This document shows positions 35,927 to 44,802 of a DNA stretch of 64,000 bases, one piece after another. The DNA is from Austwickia sp. TVS 96-490-7B. Its GTDB lineage: Bacteria > Actinomycetota > Actinomycetes > Actinomycetales > Dermatophilaceae. Location: the NCBI RefSeq assembly GCF_019331795.1, contig NZ_JAHPZL010000008.1:215004-279003 (forward strand), read 5' to 3'. How positions within the stretch are numbered: position 1 is the first letter of the stretch; each line of letters begins with the position of its first letter. The notes under the pieces were generated by a model, which made no database searches, was not told the origin of the DNA, and worked only from the letters and a program-made list of their open reading frames with translations. The translations under genes were made by a program, and so were the position numbers.

Positions 35927-37630
35927 TCAGAACAGTCCGACGATATTGCCGTCGTCGTCGATGTCTATCCGCTCGGCAGCAGGGCTCTTCGATAATCCGG
36001 GCATGGTGCGCATCTCGCCGCAGATCGCGTAGACGTATCCGGCGCCCGCGGCAAGCCGGACCTCGCGGACGGGGAGCGTCCAGCCGGTGGGTGCGCCACG
36101 CAGCGTGGGGTCGTGCGAAATGGACAGGTGGGTTTTTGCCATGACGACTGGCATATTGCCGTACCCGAGACGCTCGAACTCAGCGAGGTTCTTCTCCGCT
36201 TCAGGGGCGTAGGCCACGTGGTGGGCACCGTAGACCTTGGTGGCCACGGCGGTGATTTTTTCCTTCAGTGGAGCTTCGAGGTCGTAGGTGAAGCGGAACT
36301 CGTGTTCCTCGTCGCATGCTGCAGCGACAGCCTTGGCCAGCTCGACAGCTCCGGCTCCGCCGTCGACGACGTGGGTGCTGACGGCGACATGAGCGCCCAC
36401 TTCAGTGGCGATCTCCCGAATGACGTCATGTTCACTGTCGTGATCGTCAGGGAAAGCATTGATGGCCACGACGGGGGTGATCCCGAATCCGGAAAGAATC
36501 CGCAGGTGAGCGCGCAGATTATCGGCTCCGGCGCGGACATCATCAGGGTTCTCCTGCAACATCTGCTCTGGGAGAGGTTTACCAGCGGTGATCTTGTAGC
36601 GCCCGGAGTGGGCTTTGAGAGCCCGGACGGTGACGACCAACACCGCCGCGTCAGGCCGCAGCCCGGATTCGCGGCATTTGACGTTGACAAACCGTTCGGC
36701 ACCCATGTCTGCACCGAAGCCAGCTTCGGTGATGAGGTAGTCACCCATCCGAATGCCGACCAGGTCGGCGATGATGGAGCTGTTTCCGGTGGCGATATTG
36801 CCGAAAGGACCGGCGTGGATCAGGGCCGGGGTGTGCTCGATGGTTTGCATGAGGTTCGGCTTGATCGCGTCACGCATGATGACGGTCATGGCACCGGCAG
36901 CTTTGAGGTCTTCTGCGGTGACAGCTTCACCATCGTAGGAGTAGCCGACGACGATGCGGCCCAGGCGCCGCCGTAAATCCTGCAACGACGTGGCGAGCGC
37001 GAGGGCCACTCCCACCTCGGAAGCGGCGGTGATGTCAAAGCCGGACTGACGGGGGACTCCGTCGATGCGAGCGCCCAGGCCAAGGACGACGTTACGCAGC
37101 GAGCGGTCGTTGATGTCAACGACGCGGCGCCAGGAGATCCGGCGAGGGTCGATGCCGAGGGCGTTGCCGTGGTGGAGGTGGTTGTCCAGCATCGCCGAGA
37201 GCATGTTGTGTGCGGCGGTGATGGCATGGAAGTCACCGGTGAGGTGCAGGTTGAGGGTCTCCATCGGGACGACCTGGCTGTATCCCGCCCCAGCGGCGCC
37301 GCCCTTGATGCCGAAAGTGGGCCCCATGGAAGGTTGTCGTAGGGCCAAGGTGGCGTGTTTGCCGAGGTGTTTGAATCCTTGGGCGAGTCCGACCGCGGTG
37401 GTGGTCTTTCCCTCACCCAGTGGGGTCGGGGTGATTGCGGTGACCACGACGTATTTGGCTTGAGCCCGGTCGGCCATGATGTGGGCGGCGTCGTCGGTGA
37501 TCTTGGCGACGTGGCGGCCGTAGGGTTCGAGGCAGTCGGCGGGGATGCCAGCGTCGCGGGCGATGTCAGTCAGCGGCGCGAGTGCGGCGGCGCGGGCAAT
37601 GTCCAGATCTGAGGCGATGGTGAGGGTCAC
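35927..37630 (-). CDS. fhs: Formate-tetrahydrofolate ligase
   Basis: The 567-residue enzyme carries TPTPLGEGKTTTAVGLAQG (P-loop), RQPSMGPTFGIKGGAAGAGY, TGDFHAITAAHNMLSAMLDN and TEAGFGADMGAERF, all strongly conserved in Fhs. It makes 10-formyl-THF from formate, THF and ATP. The length is normal for the family (about 555-560). It stands alone, with a 155-base gap to the methyltransferase upstream and a hairpin after the stop. Confidence 0.96.
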   Translation of the reverse strand: MTLTIASDLDIARAAALAPLTDIARDAGIPADCLEPYGRHVAKITDDAAHIMADRAQAKYVVVTAITPTPLGEGKTTTAVGLAQGFKHLGKHATLALRQPSMGPTFGIKGGAAGAGYSQVVPMETLNLHLTGDFHAITAAHNMLSAMLDNHLHHGNALGIDPRRISWRRVVDINDRSLRNVVLGLGARIDGVPRQSGFDITAASEVGVALALATSLQDLRRRLGRIVVGYSYDGEAVTAEDLKAAGAMTVIMRDAIKPNLMQTIEHTPALIHAGPFGNIATGNSSIIADLVGIRMGDYLITEAGFGADMGAERFVNVKCRESGLRPDAAVLVVTVRALKAHSGRYKITAGKPLPEQMLQENPDDVRAGADNLRAHLRILSGFGITPVVAINAFPDDHDSEHDVIREIATEVGAHVAVSTHVVDGGAGAVELAKAVAAACDEEHEFRFTYDLEAPLKEKITAVATKVYGAHHVAYAPEAEKNLAEFERLGYGNMPVVMAKTHLSISHDPTLRGAPTGWTLPVREVRLAAGAGYVYAICGEMRTMPGLSKSPAAERIDIDDDGNIVGLF

Positions 37631-37785
37631 GTGGCCATCGTGGGCGGAGCGGTCGGTAAGGCGCAGGACATTCGCCAGCGTCGGGCCTTTCGTCCTGAAA
37701 TGGGCACTTTAGGGGTGATTCGGGCTGAAAGGGACGGATGTGCAGTGACTTTCCCGGCAGCCACAGCTGAGGTGCCTGATAGGTC

Positions 37786-38655
37786 CTAGGGGCGGCATGC
37801 GCTCACGATGAGGGTGCCCGGCAGAAGTGCCCCTCGCAGTGGGGACCACCCACCCCAGATTTGTTGATTGTCGGCAGGCCAGGTGGGTTCGGTGATCGAG
37901 GTCAGGATGAGTCCAGCTGAGATCACTTCGTTGATCCGATGCGCGAGAGTGCGATGGTGTTCGGCGTAGGTGATGGTGTCCCCGAGGCTTTCGACATAAG
38001 GGGTTTCGTCGAAATACGACCGGTGGACGGTGAGCCCTGCTGGTCCGGGAGCGTCTGGGAAGGCCCACCGGATGGGGTGAGTCACGGAAAAAACCCATCG
38101 ACCTCCCGGGCGGAGCACTCGGTAGACCTCCGCCATGAGTTGAGCCGAGTCGGCAACGAAGGGGACAGCGCCGTAGGCGGAGAACGCCATGTCAAAACTC
38201 TGGTCGACGAAAGGTAGCGCGCAGGCATCAGCCTGAACATAGGTCACGGGGGTGCGTTCGTGTTGGGGTGATTCTGGAGCCACAGAGTACGAGGCAGCAT
38301 CTTGATGGAGGCGTTCTTCGATGCGCCGCGCTTGGCGGAGCATTCCTGCGGAGAGGTCACCAGCGACGACCCGTGCCCCTTGAGCGGCGACCCACCGGGC
38401 GCCTTGACCGGCGCCACAGCCGATTTCTAGGACGTCTCGTCCGACAAGGGAGTCAATGGAACCGAGTAGTTGCGCGTCGCGCTCGCGGGTCCCTTCTGGG
38501 CCCCACACCAGGTCAACGTCGCCGAGGAAGGCGCCGTGAGCGGCGTAATAGTCCTGCGCGTCCTCATCCCACCAATGCCGGTTGGCGTCGATGCTGGAGC
38601 GCTGATCGGTGGGGCGGTAGCCTGCATGAGCGTCGTCTGGGGGTGAGGTGTTCAT
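37786..38655 (-). CDS. SAM-dependent methyltransferase
   Basis: The 289-residue protein has motif I DVLEIGCGAGQGARWVA, GDLSAGML, ACALPFVDQSFD and EVYRVLRPGGRWVFSVTHP, a Methyltransf_11-type fold. WWDEDAQDYYAAHGAFLGD near the start is the pattern seen in a conserved actinobacterial group encoded beside rpsA. The substrate is unknown. The ATG at 38655 is chosen because homology begins there; the frame is open upstream. It is divergent from rpsA. Confidence 0.88.
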   Translation of the reverse strand: MNTSPPDDAHAGYRPTDQRSSIDANRHWWDEDAQDYYAAHGAFLGDVDLVWGPEGTRERDAQLLGSIDSLVGRDVLEIGCGAGQGARWVAAQGARVVAGDLSAGMLRQARRIEERLHQDAASYSVAPESPQHERTPVTYVQADACALPFVDQSFDMAFSAYGAVPFVADSAQLMAEVYRVLRPGGRWVFSVTHPIRWAFPDAPGPAGLTVHRSYFDETPYVESLGDTITYAEHHRTLAHRINEVISAGLILTSITEPTWPADNQQIWGGWSPLRGALLPGTLIVSACRP

Positions 38656-38682
38656 GACGACCAGTCTGGGGTGTGTCGCGCT

Positions 38683-38712
38683 TTGCCTGGACGACTCCTG
38701 GAAAGGTAGGGT
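38683..38712 (+). promoter_or_regulatory. Candidate rpsA promoter and leader
   Basis: TTGCCT (38683-38688) and TAGGGT (38707-38712) with an 18-base spacer make a plausible promoter. It would give a leader of about 215 bases containing two hairpins (GCGCAC/GTGCGC at 38719-38736, and TTCTGT with ACAGAA further on), possibly for S1 autoregulation. Confidence 0.45.
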
Positions 38713-38935
38713 GGACCGGCGCACGCGAGTGTGCGCGTGGTGTTTTCGCTGTCGCGGGGACGAGTCACAGGGCAGCCGGCCGAAGTCGTACAGGCCTCGG
38801 CTGAATTCTGTTCTGCAGCTTTGGTTTTTCGAGACAGAACCGTCGACAGCACTCGTCACGTTCCCTGTACGCCGGGGAGTGGACCCGATGTCCACACCCC
38901 TTGACCTTCCTGTCCACAATCGGAGTCCCGACTAC

Positions 38936-40396
38936 ATGACTGCCAGCCCGGCTACTTCCCAGATTGCGATCAACGACATCGGTTCGGAAGAGGACCTGCT
39001 CGCCGCGATCGACGCCACCATCAAGCACTTCAACGACGGCGACATCGTCGAAGGAGTCATCGTCAAGGTTGACCGCGATGAGGTCCTCCTCGACATCGGC
39101 TACAAGACGGAGGGCGTGATCCCCTCCCGCGAGTTGTCCATCAAACACGATGTCGATCCGGGCGAGGTCGTCGCTGTCGGCGACGAGGTCGAGGCGCTTG
39201 TCCTTCAGAAGGAGGACAAAGAAGGTCGCCTGATCCTGTCCAAGAAGCGCGCTCAGTACGAGCGTGCCTGGGGCACGATCGAGAAGATCAAGGAAGAAGA
39301 CGGCGTCGTCACCGGTACCGTCATCGAGGTCGTCAAGGGTGGACTCATCCTCGACATCGGCCTGCGTGGCTTCCTGCCTGCCTCTCTCGTGGAGATGCGT
39401 CGCGTTCGCGACCTTCAGCCGTACGTCGGCAAGGAGATCGAGGCCAAGATCATCGAGCTCGACAAGAACCGCAACAACGTGGTCCTGTCGCGCCGCGCCT
39501 GGCTCGAGCAGACTCAGTCCGAGGTTCGCACCACCTTCCTGCGCGAATTGCAGCGCGGTCAGGTGCGCTCCGGTGTGGTCAGCAGCATCGTCAACTTCGG
39601 TGCGTTCGTCGACCTCGGTGGCGTCGACGGTCTGGTTCACGTCTCTGAGCTGTCCTGGAAGCACATCGACCACCCGTCCGAGGTTGTCGAAGTGGGCCAG
39701 GAAGTCACGGTCGAGGTCCTCGACGTCGACATGGACCGCGAGCGCGTCTCGCTGTCGCTGAAGGCGACCCAGGAAGACCCGTGGCAGCACTTCGCCCGCA
39801 CCCACGCCATCGGCCAGGTCGTGCCGGGCAAGGTCACCAAGCTGGTGCCCTTCGGTGCATTCGTGCGCGTCGACGACGGCATCGAGGGTCTGGTCCACAT
39901 CTCCGAGCTGGCCGAGCGTCACGTGGAGCTGCCGGAGCAGGTTGTCACCGTGGGTGCTGACATCTTCGTCAAGGTCATCGACATCGACCTGGAGCGTCGC
40001 CGGATCTCGCTGAGCCTCAAGCAGGCCAACGATGCTGCGGTGGCTACCAGCGAGTTCGACCCCACCCTCTACGGCATGGCCGCGGAATACGACGAGCAGG
40101 GCAACTACAAGTACCCCGAGGGCTTCGACCCGGAGTCCAACGAGTGGCTGCCCGGCCACGAAGCCGCTCGCGAGCGGTGGGAGAAGCAGTACGCCGACGC
40201 ACACGCCCGCTGGGAGTCCCACAAGACCCAGGTGCAGGCGGCGCTGGACGCCGACGCCGAAGCCAACGCTGCCGGTGGCGACGCCGCCCCGACGTCGTAC
40301 TCTTCTGGTGCGTCCTCGACCTCCGCTCCGGCAGAGGGAACCCTGGCTTCCGACGAGGCGCTTGCTGCGCTGCGTGAGAAGCTGACCGGCAACTGA
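38936..40396 (+). CDS. rpsA: Ribosomal protein S1
   Basis: The 486-residue protein has four S1 RNA-binding domains at about 36-105, 123-186, 208-276 and 293-362, followed by an Ala/Glu-rich tail. This is the four-domain actinobacterial S1. It helps recruit mRNA to the 30S subunit. The ATG chosen gives MTASPATSQIAINDIGSEED, close to known S1 starts, but an in-frame ATG at 38888 preceded by GGGGAG is an alternative. A perfect 15-base hairpin follows the gene. Confidence 0.95.
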   Translation: MTASPATSQIAINDIGSEEDLLAAIDATIKHFNDGDIVEGVIVKVDRDEVLLDIGYKTEGVIPSRELSIKHDVDPGEVVAVGDEVEALVLQKEDKEGRLILSKKRAQYERAWGTIEKIKEEDGVVTGTVIEVVKGGLILDIGLRGFLPASLVEMRRVRDLQPYVGKEIEAKIIELDKNRNNVVLSRRAWLEQTQSEVRTTFLRELQRGQVRSGVVSSIVNFGAFVDLGGVDGLVHVSELSWKHIDHPSEVVEVGQEVTVEVLDVDMDRERVSLSLKATQEDPWQHFARTHAIGQVVPGKVTKLVPFGAFVRVDDGIEGLVHISELAERHVELPEQVVTVGADIFVKVIDIDLERRRISLSLKQANDAAVATSEFDPTLYGMAAEYDEQGNYKYPEGFDPESNEWLPGHEAARERWEKQYADAHARWESHKTQVQAALDADAEANAAGGDAAPTSYSSGASSTSAPAEGTLASDEALAALREKLTGN

Positions 40397-40442
40397 TCCC
40401 TGCCGATCTGACGCTGCTGACCTCAGCACGTCGCATTGATTA

Positions 40443-40484
40443 ACCGATGGGCTGTGCCAGCTGATGCTTGCACAGCCCATCGGT
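40443..40484 (+). terminator. rpsA terminator hairpin
   Basis: ACCGATGGGCTGTGC and GCACAGCCCATCGGT form a 15-base perfect stem with a 12-base loop, 46 bases after rpsA. Only a short ATTCT follows. Confidence 0.85.
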
Positions 40485-40577
40485 ATTCTGCTGCGGCGGA
40501 TAGCTTCTCCTAGCGGGCGCGTCGGACGTCAGAGAAGCTGTCGACCTGTCAAGGATCAATGACCCAGGACGGTGGAC

Positions 40578-41468
40578 ATGGCTAGGCGTGGCCCGTGGGA
40601 CGGATTGACCTGCGATATTCAAGCTCACGCTGGCGCACAGGGCGCTTATGTGGGCAACTCGTGGCCAGCGTTTGCCGAGGCGGCACGGCAAGGAGCCCGG
40701 AACGTCGAGCTTGATGTGCGGGTGAGTGCGGATGGGGTTCCGGTGGTCTGGCACGACATGGTGTTAGAGCCGGGCGAGGTGAGCTGCGGTGATCCACGCC
40801 TCTTCGGGAAACGGATCGATGAGGTGACCTGGCGGGAGCTGAGCCGGGTGGATGTTGGGCAGTCAATGCAGTCTGCTCAGTTCCCGCACCAGCGGGGTGT
40901 GGCTGGGCAGGTGATGCTTTCATTGGTGGAGCTGTTCCAGCGGCTGTCGGCGGTTGACCCTGGCATGTGGTTCACGGTGGAAATCAAGCTCGAGTGCGAC
41001 GATCCGTGTCAGGTGGCTCGGCGTCGGATGATCTGGGACGCGATTCGTGACGCGATCAGTGCCGGTGGAGTGCGGGAGCGGGTGATCGTGCACAGCTTTG
41101 ACTGGCACATCTTGCAGCTAGCAGCGCACGATGCCCCGGATCTTCCTCGGTCAGCGCTGGCATCCCATGGAGAGACCTGGCTTCCGGGCAGCCCGTACGT
41201 CGGTGAAAGCACCTACGACTCCTGTGGAGGTGACCTGGCGTTGGCAGCTTACTGGTGCGGAGTGGACGCCATCGCCCCCTGCCATCACGATGCGCGGGGA
41301 CATGCAGTGGTGCATAGGGCTTTTGTCGAGCGGGCCCACCGGCTCGGATTGGTGGTCAACCCGTGGACAGTTGACGCACCCGGCCAGTGGATCGAGCTGT
41401 TGCGTGCAGGAGTGGACGGGATCGTCACCAACTATCCCGGACGGTTGAAAGAGTTACTGAAACGGTGA
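40578..41468 (+). CDS. Glycerophosphodiester phosphodiesterase family
   Basis: The 296-residue protein has the GDPD TIM-barrel motifs AHAGAQGAYVGNSWPAF, ARNVELDVRVSADGVPVVWHD and WFTVEIKLE, and a C-terminal VNPWTVDAPGQWIELL followed by GVDGIVTNYPGRL. It should cleave glycerophosphodiesters to glycerol-3-phosphate and an alcohol. AHAG replaces the usual AHRG, so the Arg of that motif is missing, while the catalytic histidines remain. No signal peptide is seen. A GTG two codons upstream is an alternative start. Confidence 0.88.
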   Translation: MARRGPWDGLTCDIQAHAGAQGAYVGNSWPAFAEAARQGARNVELDVRVSADGVPVVWHDMVLEPGEVSCGDPRLFGKRIDEVTWRELSRVDVGQSMQSAQFPHQRGVAGQVMLSLVELFQRLSAVDPGMWFTVEIKLECDDPCQVARRRMIWDAIRDAISAGGVRERVIVHSFDWHILQLAAHDAPDLPRSALASHGETWLPGSPYVGESTYDSCGGDLALAAYWCGVDAIAPCHHDARGHAVVHRAFVERAHRLGLVVNPWTVDAPGQWIELLRAGVDGIVTNYPGRLKELLKR

Positions 41469-41550
41469 CGTCAGTACCGTCGAGTGACCGTTGAGACGGC
41501 TTCTGCGCGCTGATATCCCGTTCTGCGCTGCGCGCGCCTACAGTGAAGTC

Positions 41551-42744
41551 ATGTTGCGGGTTGGCCTTACTGGCGGAATCGGATCCGGTAAATCGACGGT
41601 GGCTCGGCGTCTCGCTGAGTTGGGGGCAGTCGTCATCGATGCCGATGCGCTGGCGCGTGAGGTCGTAGCGCCAGGAACGGATGGCCTGAATCAGGTGCGG
41701 GCCCGTTTCGGAGATGCGGTGATCGGTGGGGACGGTCGGTTGGATCGGCGAGCCTTGGCGGCAGTGGTCTTTGAGGACGAACGAGCCAAAGCGGACCTGG
41801 AGGCCATCACCCACCCGTTGATTTCCTCTCGGTGCGCTGACCTGCTGGATGAGGCGGGTCCGGACCGGGTCGTGGTGTATGACGTTCCCTTACTGGTGGA
41901 AAACCACCTGGGGCCGGACTATCACCTGGTCGTGGTGGTGGATGCACCGTTGTCAGCTCGGGTGCGTCGACTCAAAGAGCAGCGGGGGATGACTGAGAGC
42001 GATGTGAAGACACGGATGGCCCATCAAGCCACCGACGCTCAGCGTCGTATCGCTGCTGATGTGGTGATCGGTAACGATGGCACAGTTCATGACCTGCATG
42101 CTGCCGTTGATGAGTTATGGCAGCAGCGGCTGCAACCCTTCGACGATAACTTGCGGGGACGGCGGTTGTGTCGCAGCTATGACCTTCCAGTGGTCAGCAC
42201 GTACGACGACGACTGGCCTGCCCAGGCTGAGCGGTTGATTGCCCGATTCAGCCATGCGTTGGGGGCACGTGCTCCAGAGATCGAGCATGTGGGGTCAACG
42301 GCGGTGCCAGGGATGCCTGGGAAGGACGTCATCGACATCCAAATTGGCGTATCTGAATTGCGCGACGCCGATGACCAGGAGTTCGTAGCGACCTTGACGA
42401 ACTTGGGATTCCCTCGAGTTGAGGACATCAGGATGGACCATCCGACGGGAGAATTACTTGATCCATCCTTGTGGGTGAAGCGATTTCACGGTTCGTGTGA
42501 TCCAGGGCGGATGGTGCACGTTCATGTTCGAGTGGTGGACAGCCCCGGGTGGCAGTCAGCGTTGCTTTTCCGCGACTGGTTGCGAGCAGATCCCGATGCT
42601 GCAGACGAATATGTGGAAGTGAAAGCAGAATTAGCTCGCACCACAGCTAACAGCGGCGAGTATGCCGAGGCGAAGGAACCGTGGTTCGAGAAGGTGTGGC
42701 CCCGCATCACGGCGTGGGCGCAGAAGTCGTCGTGGCGGGCGTAA
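41551..42744 (+). CDS. coaE: Dephospho-CoA kinase fused to GrpB domain
   Basis: The 397-residue protein has an N-terminal dephospho-CoA kinase (P-loop GLTGGIGSGKST, VIDADALAREVVAPG, VYDVPLLVE) to about residue 200, and a C-terminal GrpB/UPF0157 domain (EHVGSTAVPGMPGKDVIDIQ). This fusion is characteristic of actinobacteria. It adds the 3'-phosphate in the last step of CoA synthesis; the GrpB domain may help folding, as proposed for the mycobacterial enzyme. TACAGT six bases before the ATG suggests a leaderless message. Confidence 0.95.
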   Translation: MLRVGLTGGIGSGKSTVARRLAELGAVVIDADALAREVVAPGTDGLNQVRARFGDAVIGGDGRLDRRALAAVVFEDERAKADLEAITHPLISSRCADLLDEAGPDRVVVYDVPLLVENHLGPDYHLVVVVDAPLSARVRRLKEQRGMTESDVKTRMAHQATDAQRRIAADVVIGNDGTVHDLHAAVDELWQQRLQPFDDNLRGRRLCRSYDLPVVSTYDDDWPAQAERLIARFSHALGARAPEIEHVGSTAVPGMPGKDVIDIQIGVSELRDADDQEFVATLTNLGFPRVEDIRMDHPTGELLDPSLWVKRFHGSCDPGRMVHVHVRVVDSPGWQSALLFRDWLRADPDAADEYVEVKAELARTTANSGEYAEAKEPWFEKVWPRITAWAQKSSWRA

Positions 42745-42750
42745 TGCGAA

Positions 42751-43281
42751 TTAGAAGGTGTTACCGAGCCAGCGACGGATGTCATCGGCCGCGTTACGGA
42801 CGTTGACGGCGACAGTCCCCAGCTGAACGTCGCGAGCGCTGACCGACAGGAGCAGATGCCCGAGGGGTTCTTGGACCAAGCTGACCATCACGATGTGTGT
42901 TTCACCAGAGGTGAGGTGCACCAATGTTCGGTTCGGGGCGGCTTCGTCGCCCTGGATGATTTCCGTTTGGGCCGAGGAAACAGCAAATAAGGAGCTGTTC
43001 AGAGCGGCAAGCCGACCCACGTCTTCGGGGGCGATACCCAAGGAGCAGAGGTTCAAGCCATCCGCAGTGCTGAGAATCGCGGAGATCATGGTGGGAAGGT
43101 TGGCCTGGAGCTGCTCCAGCCGGGGCAGAGCGGTTTTCCCGATGATCGTGGACCAGAGTTCCCAATCAGCGGCGATCCCTTCGTGCATGTGCACTTCTTG
43201 GTGGGTGTCGTCGTCGTGAGCGAGTGAGGAGCCCAGCTGGGTCTCGTCGTCAGCGTCGATCTCATCGAAGGCATCGCTCAT
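42751..43281 (-). CDS. Roadblock/LC7 domain protein
   Basis: The 176-residue protein has an acidic N-terminal tail (about 1-40, rich in Asp) and a roadblock/LC7 domain (LQANLPTMISAILSTADGLN to LLLSVSARDVQLG). Roadblock proteins pair with small GTPases, as in MglB/MglA and the B/D components of actinobacterial conservons. GGAG lies nine bases before the ATG. It lies 14 bases after the GTPase gene on the same strand, so it is a likely partner. Confidence 0.75.
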   Translation of the reverse strand: MSDAFDEIDADDETQLGSSLAHDDDTHQEVHMHEGIAADWELWSTIIGKTALPRLEQLQANLPTMISAILSTADGLNLCSLGIAPEDVGRLAALNSSLFAVSSAQTEIIQGDEAAPNRTLVHLTSGETHIVMVSLVQEPLGHLLLSVSARDVQLGTVAVNVRNAADDIRRWLGNTF

Positions 43282-43295
43282 GCTCTCGTGCTCCT

Positions 43296-43898
43296 TCATG
43301 AGGCGTGGCCGGATGTGGGGTAAGGGTTGTCCAATGCGGTGATGATGATCCTGGCAACGTCTTCTCTGACGCGGGGATCGGCGTCAAGGACTTTCATCTG
43401 AGGGTGATAGGAGCGGGCACAGGCTTCGAACTCCGCGAGATCTGTGCCGCCGTAGGGTGGCCGTCTGGTGATGGCCAGGACTAGACGGCTCCACACTGAC
43501 GCATCGCCCAGCCGTTCGATCCACTCCGCTGCTTGCTGCACCGGCTGCGGGTGGTCCCCGAAGAGCCAGAGGACGATGCTGCCCCTGCGGGCAATGACAG
43601 AGGTGCGAGTGGACGAGAAACGTACTTGACCTGGGGTGCCAACGACACCGACTCTCATCCCTGAAGGAGTGGTCCACTCGCCGTAGTCGATCCCGACAGT
43701 GGTGGTGCGTTTGTTGTTGAAAGAGTCAGCGCGCACCGCAATAGCGGCTCGCATCACCTCGGTCGAAAGGACCGGGACGTCTGAGATCGACCGCACGGCC
43801 GTCGTCTTGCCCACGCCGAGTGGGCCGACGAAGGCCACTTGGCGTTGAGTCGTCGGCCCAAGAACGGCTGGAGCGAACTTGCGGTCGGTTGAGTTCAC
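43296..43898 (-). CDS. Conservon CvnD/MglA-like small GTPase
   Basis: The 200-residue protein has a P-loop GPLGVGKTT (25-33), a switch threonine in TTTVGIDYGE and a GTPGQVRF G3 motif, matching CvnD-type GTPases. The usual G4 NKxD is replaced by a divergent TRRP segment, so nucleotide specificity is uncertain. It is expected to act as a switch controlled by roadblock partners. It is first in a two-gene operon with a roadblock protein and lies back-to-back with a second roadblock gene. Confidence 0.8.
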   Translation of the reverse strand: MNSTDRKFAPAVLGPTTQRQVAFVGPLGVGKTTAVRSISDVPVLSTEVMRAAIAVRADSFNNKRTTTVGIDYGEWTTPSGMRVGVVGTPGQVRFSSTRTSVIARRGSIVLWLFGDHPQPVQQAAEWIERLGDASVWSRLVLAITRRPPYGGTDLAEFEACARSYHPQMKVLDADPRVREDVARIIITALDNPYPTSGHAS

Positions 43899-44265
43899 AT
43901 CGGCAGCTTGCCATGGCCGGTTGGCTCGCGCTGACCGCTCTTAACGTTATCCCTGGTCAACGAGCTTAGATTCTTGCGCATGAGTCAGTTGGACGACTGA
44001 CCCTTTACTATCGACCTTGATGGTCACCTGGAGGCTTTGGTCGCGCCCGTTGTTGGGACGCTCCGGCGTGGCTGTCCCCAGGTCCACCGGTTCCGTGGGG
44101 GACCCGCCAGAAAGGCGTGCGGGAGGAGATCCCAGCGCGATGGCGCCGACGACGGGACCAACGCCGTTGGAGCGGGAAGAAGTTCCCGCCATAGCGGGGC
44201 CTGTTGAGGTCCCGACATACATTGAGGAGCCCGCTGTGGGCTCGCCAGACTTCGAAAGGAACGAG
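43899..44265. other. Divergent promoter region of the GTPase/roadblock genes
   Basis: This 367-base gap has no recognised gene. A minus-strand frame (43947-44273) and a plus-strand frame upstream of the roadblock start (from 44017) are both open through most of it, and neither has a family match. The AAAGGA site six bases before 44266 fixes the roadblock start and argues against a long N-terminal extension. Confidence 0.4.
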
Positions 44266-44637
44266 ATGTTCACTCACGACCAGTTGATGGATGTCATCAA
44301 CGGAATTGACACTGAGGTCAACGGTTTCATGGGAGCTTCGATCGTCGACGCTGAGACCGGCATGCCTCTTGCGGCTAAGTCACGTCGCGCGGACTTCGAC
44401 CTGGAAGCTGCCAGCGCCTACAACACCGAAATGGTGAAGGCGAAGCAGAAGACCATCCGGGTGCTCAACATTCAGAGCGAGCTGGAGGACATGCTGCTCA
44501 CCCTGGGTGACCAGCTGCACCTCATCAAGATGATCACCCCCACCACGTTCGTGTACGTGGCTGCGGACCGTCAGGAGACCAACCTCGCGCTGCTGCGCGC
44601 CTCGGTGAACCGCCACGCCCGCCAGCTGGGCGCTTGA
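44266..44637 (+). CDS. Roadblock/LC7 domain protein
   Basis: The 123-residue protein is a single roadblock/LC7-like domain: MDVINGIDTEVNGFMGASIV, DAETGMPLAAK, AKQKTIRVLNI, and FVYVAADRQETNLALLRASV. AAAGGA upstream supports the start. It is divergent from the GTPase/roadblock pair and is the second roadblock of the locus, so it may be another GTPase partner or form a heterodimer. An 18-base hairpin follows. Confidence 0.75.
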   Translation: MFTHDQLMDVINGIDTEVNGFMGASIVDAETGMPLAAKSRRADFDLEAASAYNTEMVKAKQKTIRVLNIQSELEDMLLTLGDQLHLIKMITPTTFVYVAADRQETNLALLRASVNRHARQLGA

Positions 44638-44663
44638 TCTCCAATCTCTGCGCGTCACGACAG

Positions 44664-44703
44664 CGGCGATGGCGTCGATCCTCCGGGATCGACGCCATCG
44701 CCG
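44664..44703 (+). terminator. Terminator hairpin with UCCG tetraloop
   Basis: CGGCGATGGCGTCGATCC and its exact complement form an 18-base perfect stem closed by the loop TCCG, a UNCG-type tetraloop that is exceptionally stable in RNA. No T-run follows. Confidence 0.85.
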
Positions 44704-44802
44704 TATCCAATGAGGGTGAGCGACCTGCTTTTCTGGTGAATCTGCGGGGGATGATCTGACGTCGACCCAGCGTGGTCGGTGTGCACCTGTAGCGTGATCG
44801 TC

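Noticed and set aside
38656..38919. N-terminal extension of the methyltransferase upstream of 38655
   Set aside because: The extra sequence overlaps the rpsA promoter/leader region and has no methyltransferase similarity.
38765..40480. 571-codon minus-strand frame opposite rpsA
   Set aside because: rpsA is unmistakable on the plus strand. The antisense frame is a by-product of its GC-rich third positions and has no family resemblance.
44017..44265. N-terminal extension of the roadblock protein
   Set aside because: AAAGGA just before the ATG at 44266 marks the start, and the extension is Pro/Gly-rich without a domain.
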